Source: Dactylonectria macrodidyma
Taxonomy: Eukaryota; Ascomycota; Sordariomycetes; Hypocreales; Nectriaceae
NCBI GenBank assembly: GCA_020744425.1
Contig: JAGMUV010000005.1
Coordinates: forward strand, 1,302,001 to 1,366,000
Direction: 5' to 3'
DNA length: 64,000 nt
The translations under genes were made by a program, and so were the position numbers. Shown here one piece after another: positions 34,394 to 45,614 of this stretch; position 1 is the first letter of the stretch; each line of letters opens with the position of its first letter. Under the pieces are notes generated by a model, which was given only the letters and a program-made list of their open reading frames with translations, had not been told where the DNA came from and ran no database searches.

Positions 34394-36810
34394 ATGCAAT
34401 ACGTGCGAAATCTGAGCGACTCGGTCTCAACAGCATGGAATTCCATTAACCCAGCCACCTTGAGCGGCGCCATCGATGTCATCGTCGTCGAGCAGGACGA
34501 TGGCTCCCTCGCCTGCTCGCCCTTCCACGTCCGCTTCGGCAAGTTCTCGCTCTTGCGACCCTCGGACAAAAAGGTTGAGTTCCACATCAATGGCTCCAAG
34601 CAGAACTATTCCATGAAGCTTGGTGAGGGCGGCGAGGCCTTCTTCGTATTCGAAACCACCGACAACATCCCACAATCCCTCCAGACCTCGCCCCTCGTAT
34701 CCCCCGCTTCCAGCCCGGCGAGCAGTCCGCCGCTCAATCCCGAACAATCCCCGGCTGGTTTGCAGGAACCCGAGCTCCTCGACTTAGATGTAGGGGCGGA
34801 GAAGCCTCGTCGCCCGCCGCCGGCTGTACTATACACCCAGCGCGATGAGAATGGTACGCCTATTTCCCTTGATGGGCCAAGGGAACTCAAGCTGACTTTA
34901 TCCTAGGAATGATTACCCCCGTCTCCCATTCTCCTGGCCAGGTGAGCTCCCGACCGGCTTCCGGTGACTGGGCCTCGACAATCCAACGACCACATAGCGA
35001 TGACGTCCTGCGACAATCCGCCCGGACGCAAAACCGTGATGGCGAGACTTCTGCTGAGAGTCCAGATGCTTCCGAGAGATCACACAGCCCTCCACCCCTC
35101 GCCCCCAGCGCGGCAATTGAGCGTGCCATTGCCCTCTCCCGAGAGTTATCCGTTGCCAACATCCCAAGCGAGGTGAACGAGAACGGAGATCTCATGCTGG
35201 ATATGTCAAATTTCAAAGCCAACGATGAGGATGTCCTCCGGGCGGAGATTCTTGCCCGGAAAATTCTTTCCGAAGAGCTCGATGGCAACTACGACATTGG
35301 TGCTCTGTTTGGCTTCGACGAGCAGGGCAATATTTGGATCTACAGCAGCGAGAGCGCCAAGCAAGCCGCCATGAACAAGACAATCGAGTCCTCTTTGCAG
35401 AACCACCGGCAAACTGTAGCGGCGGACGCTGTTTCAGACCCTGGCTACCAAAGCGACGGTAGCGATGTCACTACAATGCCGCCTCTGCCCTCGCATCGCC
35501 GATCTGAATCGGATGCTGGTCCTATGGATATGCAGACGCCTCCCCGGACTCCTCCCGGGTCGTCGGGCCACGCAGGAGACCCTAACAGGAACTACGCCAA
35601 AACCCTTCGGCTGACTAGTCAGCAGCTCAAGGATCTGAATCTTAAACCTGGCGAGAACAACATGAGCTTCACCGTCAACCGAGCGACCTGCTCGGCGAAA
35701 ATGTTTCTATGGAAACATGAAACACCTGTCGTTATCTCTGATATTGACGGGACCATCACCAAATCAGACGCATTGGGTCACGTACTGAACATGATTGGTC
35801 GTGACTGGACCCACTCTGGCATTGCCAAGCTATACTGCGACATCATTGCCAATGGCTACAACATCATGTATCTCACAAGCCGATCCGTCGGCCAGTCGGA
35901 TAACACGAGGGCGTATCTTGCCAACATCGTTCAAGAGGGTTGCAAAATGCCTCCTGGCCCGACGATTCTCTCTCCCGATAGAACCATGGCGGCCCTGAGA
36001 CGCGAGGTTTACCTTCGCAAACCGCATGTCTTCAAGATGGCTACCCTGCGAGACATACGCAACCTGTACGGGCCGGAGCGGACATGCTTCTATGCTGGAT
36101 TTGGCAACCGACTCACAGACCAGATCTCGTATCGAACTGTGGATGTCCCAAGGAATCGCATCTTCACCATCAACACTAATTCCGAGGTCTCCTTAGATCT
36201 CTTGAGTCTTAACAAGCTCAAGATGAGCTACGTCAACATCAACGAGGTCGTGGATCACTATTTCCCGCCCGTCAGCACTTTGGTCACAGGTGGTGGCGAG
36301 GAATATACTGACTTTAAGTACTGGAGAGATGACCCTCTCGCCATGGCCGACTTCTCCGCGAGCGAGAGTGATGAGGACGAAGATGAGGATGACGAGGAGG
36401 AGAATGACGAAGACGGTCCAGTCAGCGTATATGACGATGAAGAAGAAGACCAAGACGAAGAGGTCGATGACGCGCTTGCCGACAGCTACATCTCTCGTGC
36501 TTCCATGGACGAGTTTGTTGAAGCAGAGAGCGTGCTCAGCGGCAGCGCCGATGAAGAGCGAATGATTGCATCCATGAGACAAGAACTCGAAGACGCATAC
36601 CATGACGAGGTTGGCGATGCGCTGGAGTACCAGGAAGCACATGACGGAGTCACCAAAAGCGAGAATGAACAACAGATCGCCGATTTTAAAGACAGCGCTC
36701 GACCCAGCGGAGCCTTGGCAAGACGCAACTCAGTCATTGTCGAGGATCTCTCCGCCGAGCGAATCACGGGTGTTAGTCGCCTCTCTGTGGAAAAACAAAG
36801 ACAAACATAG
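34394..36810 (+). CDS. PAH1: Phosphatidate phosphatase PAH1/SMP2 (lipin family)
   Basis: Exons 34394-34853 and 34907-36810 encode 787 residues. It dephosphorylates phosphatidic acid to diacylglycerol at the ER/nuclear membrane and controls triacylglycerol and phospholipid synthesis. The N-terminal lipin domain begins MQYVRNLSDSVSTAWNSINP and includes FHVRFGKFSLLRPSDKKVE. The HAD-like catalytic domain has DIDGT at 432-436 (DxDxT) followed by SDALGHVLNMIGRDWTHSG and IMYLTSRSVGQSD. The tail is strongly acidic (DEDEDEDDEEENDEDG), as in yeast Pah1, where it binds its activating phosphatase. Ser/Pro-rich stretches between the domains suit phosphoregulation. The 53-nt intron is GT-AG. Assignment strong. 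Confidence 0.93.
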
Positions 36811-37300
36811 AGCTAAGAAAGAATGAATAGAGTGCCGCCGTCACAAAATAAGGCATTTGGAGGATTTATCGATATACAAACTGAGATTCAACAACTCACA
36901 TCAAAAAGGTTGAGTTGGAAGTTGAGGGACGGACCAGGGGGATGTGTTTCACGATATCAGGAGCATACACACATAGCGTGGCGTTAGGATCACCATTGCA
37001 TTTGTAATGATCATGGTTTGCTGTACGCATACAGACAGAAAAAGTATTGGTATCTATCATCAGACTCAGGTATCAAGACTTTAGGGGCTTTCTTCAACAG
37101 AGCACCCAAGGCAATTATTATGCCAACCTGGGTTTCCAGCATTCTCATGCGTCCGCATGCTACACGCATATAGAAACTTGCACCACACGGAGAATTTAGA
37201 AGACTGTACTGTAGACTCTATTGCTCTGTCTGTTTCAAGGATCTGCAAAACTATCCAAAATCTAACAAGATTTTTCTACGCCGGTACCCCCATTATTTTT
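36811..37300. other. Convergent 3' region between PAH1 and HIS4
   Basis: 490 nt between converging stop codons; no gene. Contains AT-rich stretches compatible with polyadenylation signals. Confidence 0.4.
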
Positions 37301-39921
37301 TTACTGCTTGTTTAGATAGTTGACTCGGATCTCCACGGCTCTCCTGTGAGCCTCAAGCTCCTCGACTTTGGCCAACTGCATAACAGCAGCGCCGACGTTC
37401 TTCAAGCCCTCGGCAGACAGGTTCGAGCTAGTGATATGCTTTTGGAAGGAGCCAAGGTTGACGCCAGAATACTGCTTCGCAAAGCCATACGTGGCTAGGA
37501 AAGGCGTCATGTTAGCATTTTTCAACAAAGTCTGCTCGGGGGCAGTGACGACTTACGCAATGAGTGGTTGACACCAGCAGAGTAGTCTCCGACACTCTCA
37601 GGAGTCCACTGCCCAACAAATACACTACCGGCATTCATGACCTGATCCACTACCTTTACCGCATCATTGACTTGCAAAATAAGGTGCTCAGGGGCATAAT
37701 CGTTGCTGATACGCATTGCCTCATCAATGTCCTTGACCAAGACGGTAACAGAGTGAGCGATAGAGCCACGAACGATGTCAACACGAGGTAGGGCCATGGC
37801 CTGGTTATGAACTTCGTCTTCGATGGCCTGGAGCTGCTCCTCGTTCAGGCCCACTGCAAGAAGGATCACCTGGCTATCAACGCCATGCTCGGCCTGGGAG
37901 AGCAGATCTGAGGCAACAAAGGCAGGGTTCGCGTCCTTATCAGCGATAACGAGGACTTCCGAAGGACCAGCAGGCATGTCAATGCCAACACCAGCATTGG
38001 TATCATTGCTGACGTGCATCTTGGCGGCTGTCACAAACTGGTTACCAGGACCCAGGATTTTATCAACCTTAGTGATGCTTTCCGTGCCATAAGCCATGGC
38101 AGCAACGGCTTGAGCACCTCCCGCAAGCACGATACTCTCGGCGCCGACCTTGTGAGCCACGTAGACGATCTCGGGAGTGATTCTACCGTCAGCTCTGGGA
38201 GGCGAGGCAAGAACAATCTTCTTACAACCAGCCACCATCGCGGGCACTCCCAACATCAGCGCAGTACTGGGCAAAACAGCCGTTCCACCAGGGATGTACA
38301 AGCCAACTCTCTCGATAGGTCTTGAAAAGCGGCTACACAGCACACCTGGCATAGTCTCGACCTGGAGAGGCTTCTCCTCGTTTTGTGCGGCGTGGAACTT
38401 GCGAATATTCTCATATGAAACATCAATAGCCTCAATGGTCTCTGGGTCCAGTTGCATCAGCTCCTTGGGGAATGGAGCCTTGAGCACAGGGGAGGTCAGA
38501 GAGGTCGCCTTCTCGAACTTGTGAGTGTAAGATAGAACGGCCTTGTCACCTCCAGTTCGTACCTCCTCGATAATAGGCTTGATGATCTTCAGGATAGCAT
38601 CAGGGGACTTCTGCGAGGGTCGCTTCAACTTCTCTTGCAGCTCAGACTCAGAAGTCGCAGCGGAGTCGATTCTCTCCATGATAATGCGGCTTTCGGCGGG
38701 TTTCTCGACAGGGGCAGGCTTGGCGAGCACCGCTTCTGTGGTCTTGATACCCTCCTTCTCAGCCCATTTTCCCTTCGCGTTGCCTGGCCTCCTCTTAACT
38801 TTGAGGCTCTTGGCGTCGAGGTTAGCCTCAATATCGGCCAGACTAACGCCTGCTCCAACAGCCTTGGTCAAAGCGAAGTAGATCAAGTCGGCGGCTTCGA
38901 AAGCAATGTTCTCCTTTGTCTTTCCGTCGCAAAGCTCCTCGGCCTCCTCCATAATCTTTGCTCGGAGGAGTTTCTCGTCGGAGAAAAGCCTTGCGGTGTA
39001 CGAACCAGCAGGAGCAGACTCCTTTCTCGACTTCAGGGTTTGCTCGAGTGCTGCAATTCCAGAAAGTTCTCCAAAACATCCAAACTGCTCCAGGTGGCAG
39101 AAGCGGCCTTTTTGAATGACGACAAATTTCAGTGTGTCGTTGTCACAGTCGAGGCCAATCTTCAACAGCTTTTGGGTATCCCCAGAGGTAAGCCCCTTGA
39201 CCCACAGGCCGCGTTTTCGGCTCTGATACACGCCAGTCTGTGTCTTCAAAGCCTCTAGAATGCTCTCTTCGCTTGTGTATGCAAGACCTAGGGCAATTCC
39301 AGAGTCGTCGGTAACCACCGTAGGGATAAGGCCGTCTGATCGGTCAGATTTCCAGTAGGAGGCGATAACCTTGGACAGAAGCAGTTTTTTCGCGTCGTCC
39401 TTGTTTGTTGTCAAGCCCTCTGAAGGTAAGATCGGGATGGCTCTGGCTTTGGAAGCAATCTCGATGAAGTTCTGGAGTGAGGCTCCAGGAGTGGGCTTGA
39501 GATAGAGGTTCTTAATTTTCTTGGCCTGGGCTTCCTCGATGAATTTTTCGACATCGCTTGATGACGACTCAAAGTTCTTGATTAACAATCCATGTTCCGA
39601 AGCGGCAGAAAGGTCCAGTGTCGACACAGTAGGAATAACTCGTGAGCCAAATTCAGTGTATTCGGAGATGTTCTCAGCAGCCACGAACGCTTTTTGAACT
39701 CCGCCATCAAGAAGGCCGGCGACATCGTCGGGCGATGACACACCAGTTGCATCCACGTGGGCATTGCTGCCGGCAAAACGACGGGTCCATTCCTTGGAAG
39801 CTGTCTCAATAAACACGGCGCCCAGCAGAGAGACTTCTTGGTAGGTGAGTCCATCGCCAGCCGCCTGCCCCTCGGGGCCAGCAACGCTGACCAAGAAAGG
39901 GAGAGGGAGGGTCGTCTCCAT
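37301..39921 (-). CDS. HIS4: Trifunctional histidine biosynthesis enzyme (HIS4)
   Basis: Exons 39921-37557 and 37494-37301 encode 852 residues; the 62-nt intron near the 3' end joins GVNHSL to PTYGFAKQYSGVN. One chain carries phosphoribosyl-AMP cyclohydrolase, phosphoribosyl-ATP pyrophosphatase and histidinol dehydrogenase, which are steps 2, 3 and 9-10 of histidine synthesis. Domains in order: a fungal N-terminal region with the cyclohydrolase segment (VYQSRKRGLWVKGLTSGD, about 230-300), the pyrophosphatase (LRAKIMEEAEELCD), and the dehydrogenase (about 415-852) with LGPGNQFVTAAK and the zinc-site helix SQAEHGVDSQ. Length is normal for fungal His4. A Gcn4/CPC-1-type TGACTCA lies 78 nt upstream, consistent with cross-pathway control. 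A dead transposon sits further upstream. Confidence 0.95.
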
Positions 39922-39998
39922 GCTGAAAGGCTTGGGACAGATAGATTGGAATTGCAGTTGTGAGTCGCCCAGAATTGGTTGAAATCGAGAGGTTCCGA

Positions 39999-40005
39999 TG
40001 ACTCA
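39999..40005. promoter_or_regulatory. Gcn4/CPC-1-type site (TGACTCA) upstream of HIS4
   Basis: A perfect TGACTCA occurs 78 nt upstream of the HIS4 start codon; a one-mismatch copy, TGAGTCG, lies near 39961. This sequence is the binding site of the bZIP activator of amino-acid biosynthesis genes (Gcn4 in yeast, CPC-1/CpcA in filamentous fungi). Function here is inferred from position and pathway. Confidence 0.6.
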
Positions 40006-40099
40006 AGACTAAGTTGTAGGCAAAAAAGTTGGTGGTAACGATGAGTCCTGCATCGGCGGCTTGGTGGGGCACGCATTTTGCCCCTCGCCCAGCAGTTCC

Positions 40100-40123
40100 A
40101 GCATTTCAAAAGTCCTTGCCTGC
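40100..40123. repeat. Left terminal inverted repeat of the Tc1-type element
   Basis: Begins AGCATTTCAAA and ends CCTTGCCTGC. It pairs with 41614-41637 in reverse complement with one mismatch (A for C at the twelfth base). An 8-bp palindrome pair (CTGCGCTA / TAGCGCAG) starts at its inner edge. Confidence 0.75.
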
Positions 40124-40181
40124 GCTAAGGACACTAGCGCAGCGGGGAAAAGCAAATTACTAAGGAAAATGTATTAGGCTG

Positions 40182-41480
40182 TTATCTCATGTACCTACTA
40201 TCTGTCCGACCTTCCCTGTACTCATTTCCACCCTCCAATTCAATGATTTTCTTGATATGATGAGGGATACGTTCAATCCAAGCTTGAATAGCTTCCTGCG
40301 GCAGTTCCTCCCAAGCAGCTTTCCAAGCCCTGATTGCATCATGCCGTGACTTAGGCGCCCCTTTCTTCGTAGTCCATCTCTTCATCTACGGCCAAGCTGG
40401 CTCGATAGCATTAACGTCCGATGAATTGGGGCACCAAAGCAGCTAGGTGATGCCATTCAGATTATAGCACTGTTGCTGTATGTAGTGGCTGTGTGCCGAA
40501 GCCTTATCTTCTTGAACAAACGTGCCCGGCCGGTCCTTGGCACATTCCAAAGCCAAAGGAAACATCTTCGGGATCAGAATCGATTTCTGATAGCGATACC
40601 AGTCAATGCCGCTCTTGGAGCCCCTCGTCAGCTTTCCAGTCTGCTTATTCCATCGCCAACTAGGCTTCGGGCCAGGTAGTTGACGAAGATAAAGTCGTCT
40701 CACGCCATTCGCAAGCTCCCACTCTTCCCGCATAACAGGCTTAAGTTCCTCGTTCATTTTTGCGATAGCTTCATCAGCAGCCTTCTTCTCAGCTGTGGTC
40801 TCTGGGCCCTAGCAGTGGTGAGGGCCCTTCTTATCATAGGAAAAGCAGCCCCAGAACATGAACTCAGAGGCGCCTTTCTATCTTTCCCGGACACAGCTTC
40901 GAACAAAGGCCTCATCTGCCTTCCTCCACACACGATAGCTTCCACGCCGGTGAAGTAGAATAACCGAAGTCTCATCAGACCAAATGACGTTCTTCCAGCC
41001 CTCCAAAGTCTAGTGCTGATGGTCAATGCACCACTGTAGACGTTCATTTTTCATCTTCTTCGTCAATCCAGGCTTCCTCGTCGGCTTCGTCTTTCTGAAT
41101 CCAGCTTTCCTTAGTATTCGCCACACCGTGACGGCTGAAATCTCGACGCCATCGTTGCTAAGTTCCCCAGCGATATCAGCACACGTCTTTTCCCTGCCAA
41201 ATCGATCGCGGCGCACCTTGGTGATAATCTCTATTTGTGCCTCGTCTGTCTGCTTCTTGGGACGCCCAGATCGGTCAGCATCGCGAAGGAATTCGTCTCG
41301 AAGGGTCAACGGTTGATGATTCGGGTCAAAACCGCGTTCAATAGCTCGGGCGTAGATGTGGTTGATCGTACGGACTGAAAGACCGGTTATCTCTGTGACT
41401 TCAGCTGTTGTTTTGCCCCCTAACGGGCTCTTGAGGGTGACTACAAGAGCCCGGGTTGCGATGTCTGTTTTTTTCGCCAT
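40182..41480 (-). pseudogene. DDE transposase pseudogene, Tc1-type (DD34E)
   Basis: One continuous frame of 433 codons from ATG 41480 to TAA 40182-40184, with no frameshift. It is interrupted by TAG at 41010-41012, 40878-40880, 40809-40811, 40443-40445 and 40386-40388. It has an N-terminal helix-turn-helix (TGLSVRTINHIYARA) and a second DNA-binding segment with a GRPKK AT-hook-like motif. The catalytic Asp is in IWSDETSV, the second in QEDKASAH, and the Glu is in DVNAIEP 34 residues later. Each stop corresponds to CTA on the plus strand, which fits CCA to CTA change, i.e. TGG to TAG on the coding strand in several places. That is the CpA-to-TpA direction of RIP. The protein would be truncated and inactive. 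Confidence 0.85.
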
Positions 41481-41613
41481 TTTTCGCTGTTGAGGCGGTC
41501 AGGATGAGGGGAAAACGAAGGATCAGCAAAGAAGGGGAACGGTACCTAAGGATTTTGGTGTGTACCTTCGCTTGTGATGTTAATCCCTGTTCATGGCTGA
41601 TCCTAGCGTCTTG

Positions 41614-41637
41614 GCAGGCAAGGACGTTTGAAATGCT
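41614..41637. repeat. Right terminal inverted repeat of the Tc1-type element
   Basis: Reverse complement of 40100-40123 with a single mismatch. It lies about 130 nt upstream of the transposase start codon. Confidence 0.75.
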
Positions 41638-42049
41638 CCTCTGTTACCGCCGTCAGGTTCCGAGTTCTGCCAATCCAGCATCTGCCACTGGGCAGGCCAT
41701 TTAAGGTGTGGTCTGTGCGCGGATGTGTTGATACTTTCGGATCATCTATATCCCGCTCCGTCTCCGGGCCGCGGCCAGCCTCATCAAGGTTCCAGCCTGC
41801 GCATGAGGTAGAACTTGAAGCATCAAGCTCTCAAGCTCACTGCCCACCACCTTACAATAAAAAATATCAAAGAAAGGGCACTATTTACGCAAATCTTACT
41901 CAGCTCTCCGGTCCTCGATCCACGAACTCAACGAATTCAAGGGCTCGCGCTTGACCACCACTTCAAGGAGCGCACGCCTGCGATCCTTCGCGGGCTCACC
42001 AACTCCGCCGCTCGCCAAGCCAATCAACTGCATTGCAGCGTCGTTGAGG
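41638..42049. promoter_or_regulatory. TAF9 upstream region, right of the transposon
   Basis: 412 nt between the element and the TAF9 start. No gene. The transposon insertion separates this from the HIS4-proximal promoter segment (39922-40099). Confidence 0.45.
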
Positions 42050-42799
42050 ATGGCATCTAGCCAGCCTCAGACGAATGGCATCCCTGCCTCCTCGGCCGGC
42101 ACGTCCCAGACTGTTCCTAACACCCAGACCTCAACATCAAGTCAACCCGCTGCCGCCTCCCAAAACGCTCCTCCCGCAACACCCTCCACAAGCGCCCCGC
42201 GCCCACGCGATGCCCGACTAATGGAACTCCTCTTAACATCTCAGGGTGTCACGGCCTATGAACAGCGAGTTCCCTTGCTACTCCTTGACTTCGCGTACCG
42301 TCATACCTCGTCCGTGCTAAGCGACGCGCTTCACCTCTCCGGCGACCCATACATTACACAAGCCGGCGCAAAACCATCCGCGTCCTCAGGCGCAACCGCA
42401 GCCGCTCCAGGCGATGCTGTAGTATCGGCCAACGCCGTCAAGCTCGCAATAGCAGCCCGACTCAGCTATCAGTTTCGTGGGGGAAGTGCGGGTGGCGGCA
42501 TCAGCAAGGACTACATGCAAGAGCTAGCACGCGAGCGGAACAAGGTTGCCCTTCCCCGCATCGTGCCCAATGAATGGGGTGTTCGACTACCGAGTGAGCG
42601 GTTTGTTCTTAGTGGGACGAGCTGGGGTTTGAAGGAAGGCTGGGATGAAGCGGACGAAGACGAGGACGAAGGAGGTGATGCTATGGAGGGAATCGAAGGT
42701 CCCAACCCCGAGGATGTTGGTGGAGATGGCGTGGAAGGCGGCACTGTCGAGGACATGTTTGGAGAAGACGTGGATGAGGAGATGGCGGAGGAGGGCTAG
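42050..42799 (+). CDS. TAF9: TFIID/SAGA subunit TAF9 (histone-fold)
   Basis: 249 residues, no intron, starting at [10 protein letters not shown]; the open frame upstream of 42050 is not conserved-looking. The N-terminal ~45 residues are Ser/Thr/Pro/Ala-rich. The histone fold (about 55-165) has [35 protein letters not shown], an Ala/Ser-rich loop insertion, [14 protein letters not shown], and then [16 protein letters not shown], the usual TAF9 end block. The C-terminus is acidic ([16 protein letters not shown]). TAF9 pairs with TAF6 through the histone fold and belongs to both TFIID and the SAGA coactivator in the nucleus. Its promoter is separated from that of HIS4 by the inserted transposon. 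Family confident. Confidence 0.9.
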   Translation: MASSQPQTNGIPASSAGTSQTVPNTQTSTSSQPAAASQNAPPATPSTSAPRPRDARLMELLLTSQGVTAYEQRVPLLLLDFAYRHTSSVLSDALHLSGDPYITQAGAKPSASSGATAAAPGDAVVSANAVKLAIAARLSYQFRGGSAGGGISKDYMQELARERNKVALPRIVPNEWGVRLPSERFVLSGTSWGLKEGWDEADEDEDEGGDAMEGIEGPNPEDVGGDGVEGGTVEDMFGEDVDEEMAEEG

Positions 42800-43532
42800 T
42801 CGGCCACCGCGCCAGGAGGCTTTTCTCGATCGGAGACATCCAGATACCCACATCTACAAAAGGAGGGAGTTGTGCAGCTCCCGCATAGTGCTTCTTTTGG
42901 CGGCGTTGCTGGCGTTCAGGGTCACTCAGAATCTCTATGCCATGGGTTTCTGCCTAGGTATTCAAAGTATTAGAAAAGAAAAGGCTGATGTTGTATCAAC
43001 CTCCGAGACCTGGATGAGAGCGCGTACGATACAAGGAACAACATGCGCAATTGATCGCACGCATGACCAATGAGCCACCGCCGGTCGCCCTATCTCTTCT
43101 GTCGATCGACTGTTGACCACCTGGTCATATTTCAAAGAGTTCAGTCCAGCGCGTCATCGTCTGCGGCTTCAACTTGCGTCACTTCGACCCATGTGCATGG
43201 TATACGAAAAACACAGATACCATACCAAGCATCAATACGTCTCACAGACGCAAGACAAGGAACTAAAGGTAGGAATGCTCACAAGGGCGGTCACATGGGT
43301 GCTATAGGGAACGTGTTCAGGTGCGCATTGCGACCACAATCAGACGGGAAGGAACACAGTGGCTTCAACAATTACATAGGTGGTTGTGAACGAGCATACT
43401 CTTCAGATCACACATCCGCGTTACCTAGTATGAACAAGGGAAACTTTATGGTACACTAGGCCTGTAAACGGTATCTCATACACTCTATACCCTGGTCTCG
43501 ACTTTTCGCAAACCTGGTCGGCCCTCTTTATC
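42800..43532. other. Convergent region between TAF9 and MPP-beta
   Basis: About 730 nt between converging genes. The small open frames here show no protein features. Nothing else identified. Confidence 0.45.
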
Positions 43533-45179
43533 TTAAAACTTGGGCTTCATAGTGTTGCGGAGTCTCTGGTAGTCGAAGAGACCCTCAATGGTGCCTACAG
43601 CGCTGATAGCAATGTCTCGGTCCCAGAGTTTTCGGCTGGCAAAGTCCATAATATCCTTCTCCGTAATGGCATCGATTTGGCGCTCAATCTCGCCAGGAGC
43701 CATACGGCGGCCAGTGGTGATAAGCTGTCGGCCAATGTCCTCGGCAACAGCGGTAGTGCCATCGAGAGACAGGAGAATGGAGGCCTTAAGCTGTGCCTTG
43801 GCACGCTCGGTCTCGGCACCGCTGACGTTGGTGCAGAGACGCATCCACTCACGGATGGCGAAGTGGACAAGATCATCAACACGTTCGGGCTTATCGCTGA
43901 CGAGGTAGATGCCCCAGAGACTTCGTCTGTTAGCCTTTGTATTTAAATTTGACGGATCAGGAATGTCTTACCCAGTGTCACTGTAGCTGGTGGAAAAGCT
44001 CATGAAGCTGTTGGCGATATCGTGCTTGTGAACCCAGCCACTGAGCTTGCTGCCCTGGTGAGGAGCCTGGCCAAGGGCCTTGTCGTAGTTTCCGACAATA
44101 GCCTGAGCGACGAGAGCAGTGAAGTAGTCGGGCGAGTTCCAGCTGACACCCTCGACAGCAAGTGCGATGTTGGCGGTGGGCATGTTGTCGTCTCGGACAC
44201 GGACATCAGAGCCGAAGAAGTCAGCCTTTTGCTTGGAGAGCTGATAGGCCTGGTTCTTGGGTCCAGTGCTGGGGAGGTTGGAGAAGTGCTTCTCGGCAAG
44301 GCCAACCAGCTCCTCGTGGGGGATGCCACCGGAACCAACGAGAACCATGCGGTCGGCAGTGTAGTTGTTCTTGATGTAGTTGGTCAACTCGGTTCGGGTG
44401 ATGTCGCGGATGTTCTGGCGGGGACCAAGAATGGTGCGGCCTAGGCCCTGGTGCTGGAAAGCAGTGGCGTGAAGGTGGTCGAAGACGACCTCCTCAACCT
44501 GTTTCTCCACCTCCTCGGACTCTCGCAGGATGACGTCGCGCTCGCGCTCGATGGCGGACTCCTCGAGGAGCGAGTTCTGGAGAATATCGGAGAGGATATC
44601 GACGCTCTTGGGGACATCAGCGTTGAAAGCCTTAGCAAAGTAGACGGTGTTCTCGCGCTGCAGTTCTGTTAGCCTAGTCCAGACTTGTATCCCTTCATCC
44701 GACTGACCGAGGTGTAGGCATTGAGGTGGCCACCCATGTTCTCGATCTCGAGTTCCAATTGCTGTTGGGATCGCTTGGAGGTGCCCTGGAATGAACATTA
44801 GCGATGATTCACAATGCATTGATGAGAGTCCAACCTTGAAAGCGAGATGCTCGAGGAAGTGGGCGGTTCCATTGGTCTCGTCGGTCTCGGCCCTTGATCC
44901 GGCATCAATCCACACACCGACGGTCGACGTTTGCGCGAAAGGCGAGTGCTCGGTCGCGACCTAGTAAACGCAAGTTAATAGCCGGTCTGGGATGCATATC
45001 GAGACCAATTGGTCTCCGTTGGTGGTGCTCACGGTCAATCCATTGGGAAGAGTCGTGGTCTGAGTTTTGCCGACAGTGGAGGGCGTGGCAAAGCCTCGTC
45101 GGAGAGGAGCAACAGCCGACAGGCCGGCACGGTTTCGCAGGCCCTGCGAGAGGTTCAAAGCCAGTCTCCGGGACGCCAT
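43533..45179 (-). CDS. MAS1: Mitochondrial processing peptidase beta subunit
   Basis: Exons 45179-45033, 44960-44835, 44785-44708, 44657-43972 and 43920-43533 encode 474 residues, all with GT-AG introns of 49-72 nt. It is the catalytic subunit of the matrix protease that removes presequences from imported proteins; in filamentous fungi the protein can also be the core I subunit of complex III. The presequence is Arg/Leu-rich ([20 protein letters not shown]). The inverted zinc motif HFLEH is at 83-87, with the third ligand about 76 residues on (E163). Splicing yields [19 protein letters not shown] and [20 protein letters not shown], both hallmark segments. Length is normal. Its start is 435 nt from the divergent GH36 gene. 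Dual role is known for the Neurospora protein and is not shown here. Confidence 0.94.
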
Positions 45180-45614
45180 GACGGAGGTTTGGAGGGTCGA
45201 CGCGGGATTGAGTGGTTTGATGAAATCTTTCGATCCTGTTCGGCTAGAAGCTTTACTGAGATAATTTGCGGCCTGAGCATTGAGGCGGAGGGCTTAGTCA
45301 TTCCGACCAACTCCGAATCAGGGCGAGAAACGGCAAGGAGTGTGTCCAATCAGAAGGCTCTATTACTAACATGTTTTTGGCCCACCGAAACTCCACTCGT
45401 CACCACGTTGACTTGTTCTCACCTGCTGTCTGTTGTAGCCCAACGAAGCCATAATATGCCCAAGCTCACTGGTCTCTTCTAAGCTGCCTGTGAGTTGACA
45501 GACAACACACTCTGAAAAGTAGCCTCATCCTTTCTTCTGTTCATAGATCCAGGTTCTCTTGTTTAATTCAACCTTTTCTTGTCCCAATCCGACTTTCCAT
45601 ACTCGTTCGCAACC
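45180..45614. promoter_or_regulatory. Divergent promoter region between MPP-beta and the GH36 gene
   Basis: 435 nt between divergent start codons. CCAAT occurs near 45348 and a C/T-rich leader precedes 45615. No gene. Confidence 0.45.

Larger units (their letters stand above)
40100..41637 (-). mobile_element. Inactive Tc1/mariner-type DNA transposon with terminal inverted repeats
   Basis: The 1538-bp element is bounded by 24-nt inverted repeats that match at 23 of 24 positions and encloses a DD34E transposase reading frame broken by five TAG codons. It lies between HIS4 (start 39921, minus) and TAF9 (start 42050, plus), in what would otherwise be a divergent promoter region of about 590 bp. 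I do not see a clean TA target-site duplication at the ends as drawn, so the true termini may extend a few bases outward or be eroded. Confidence 0.8.
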
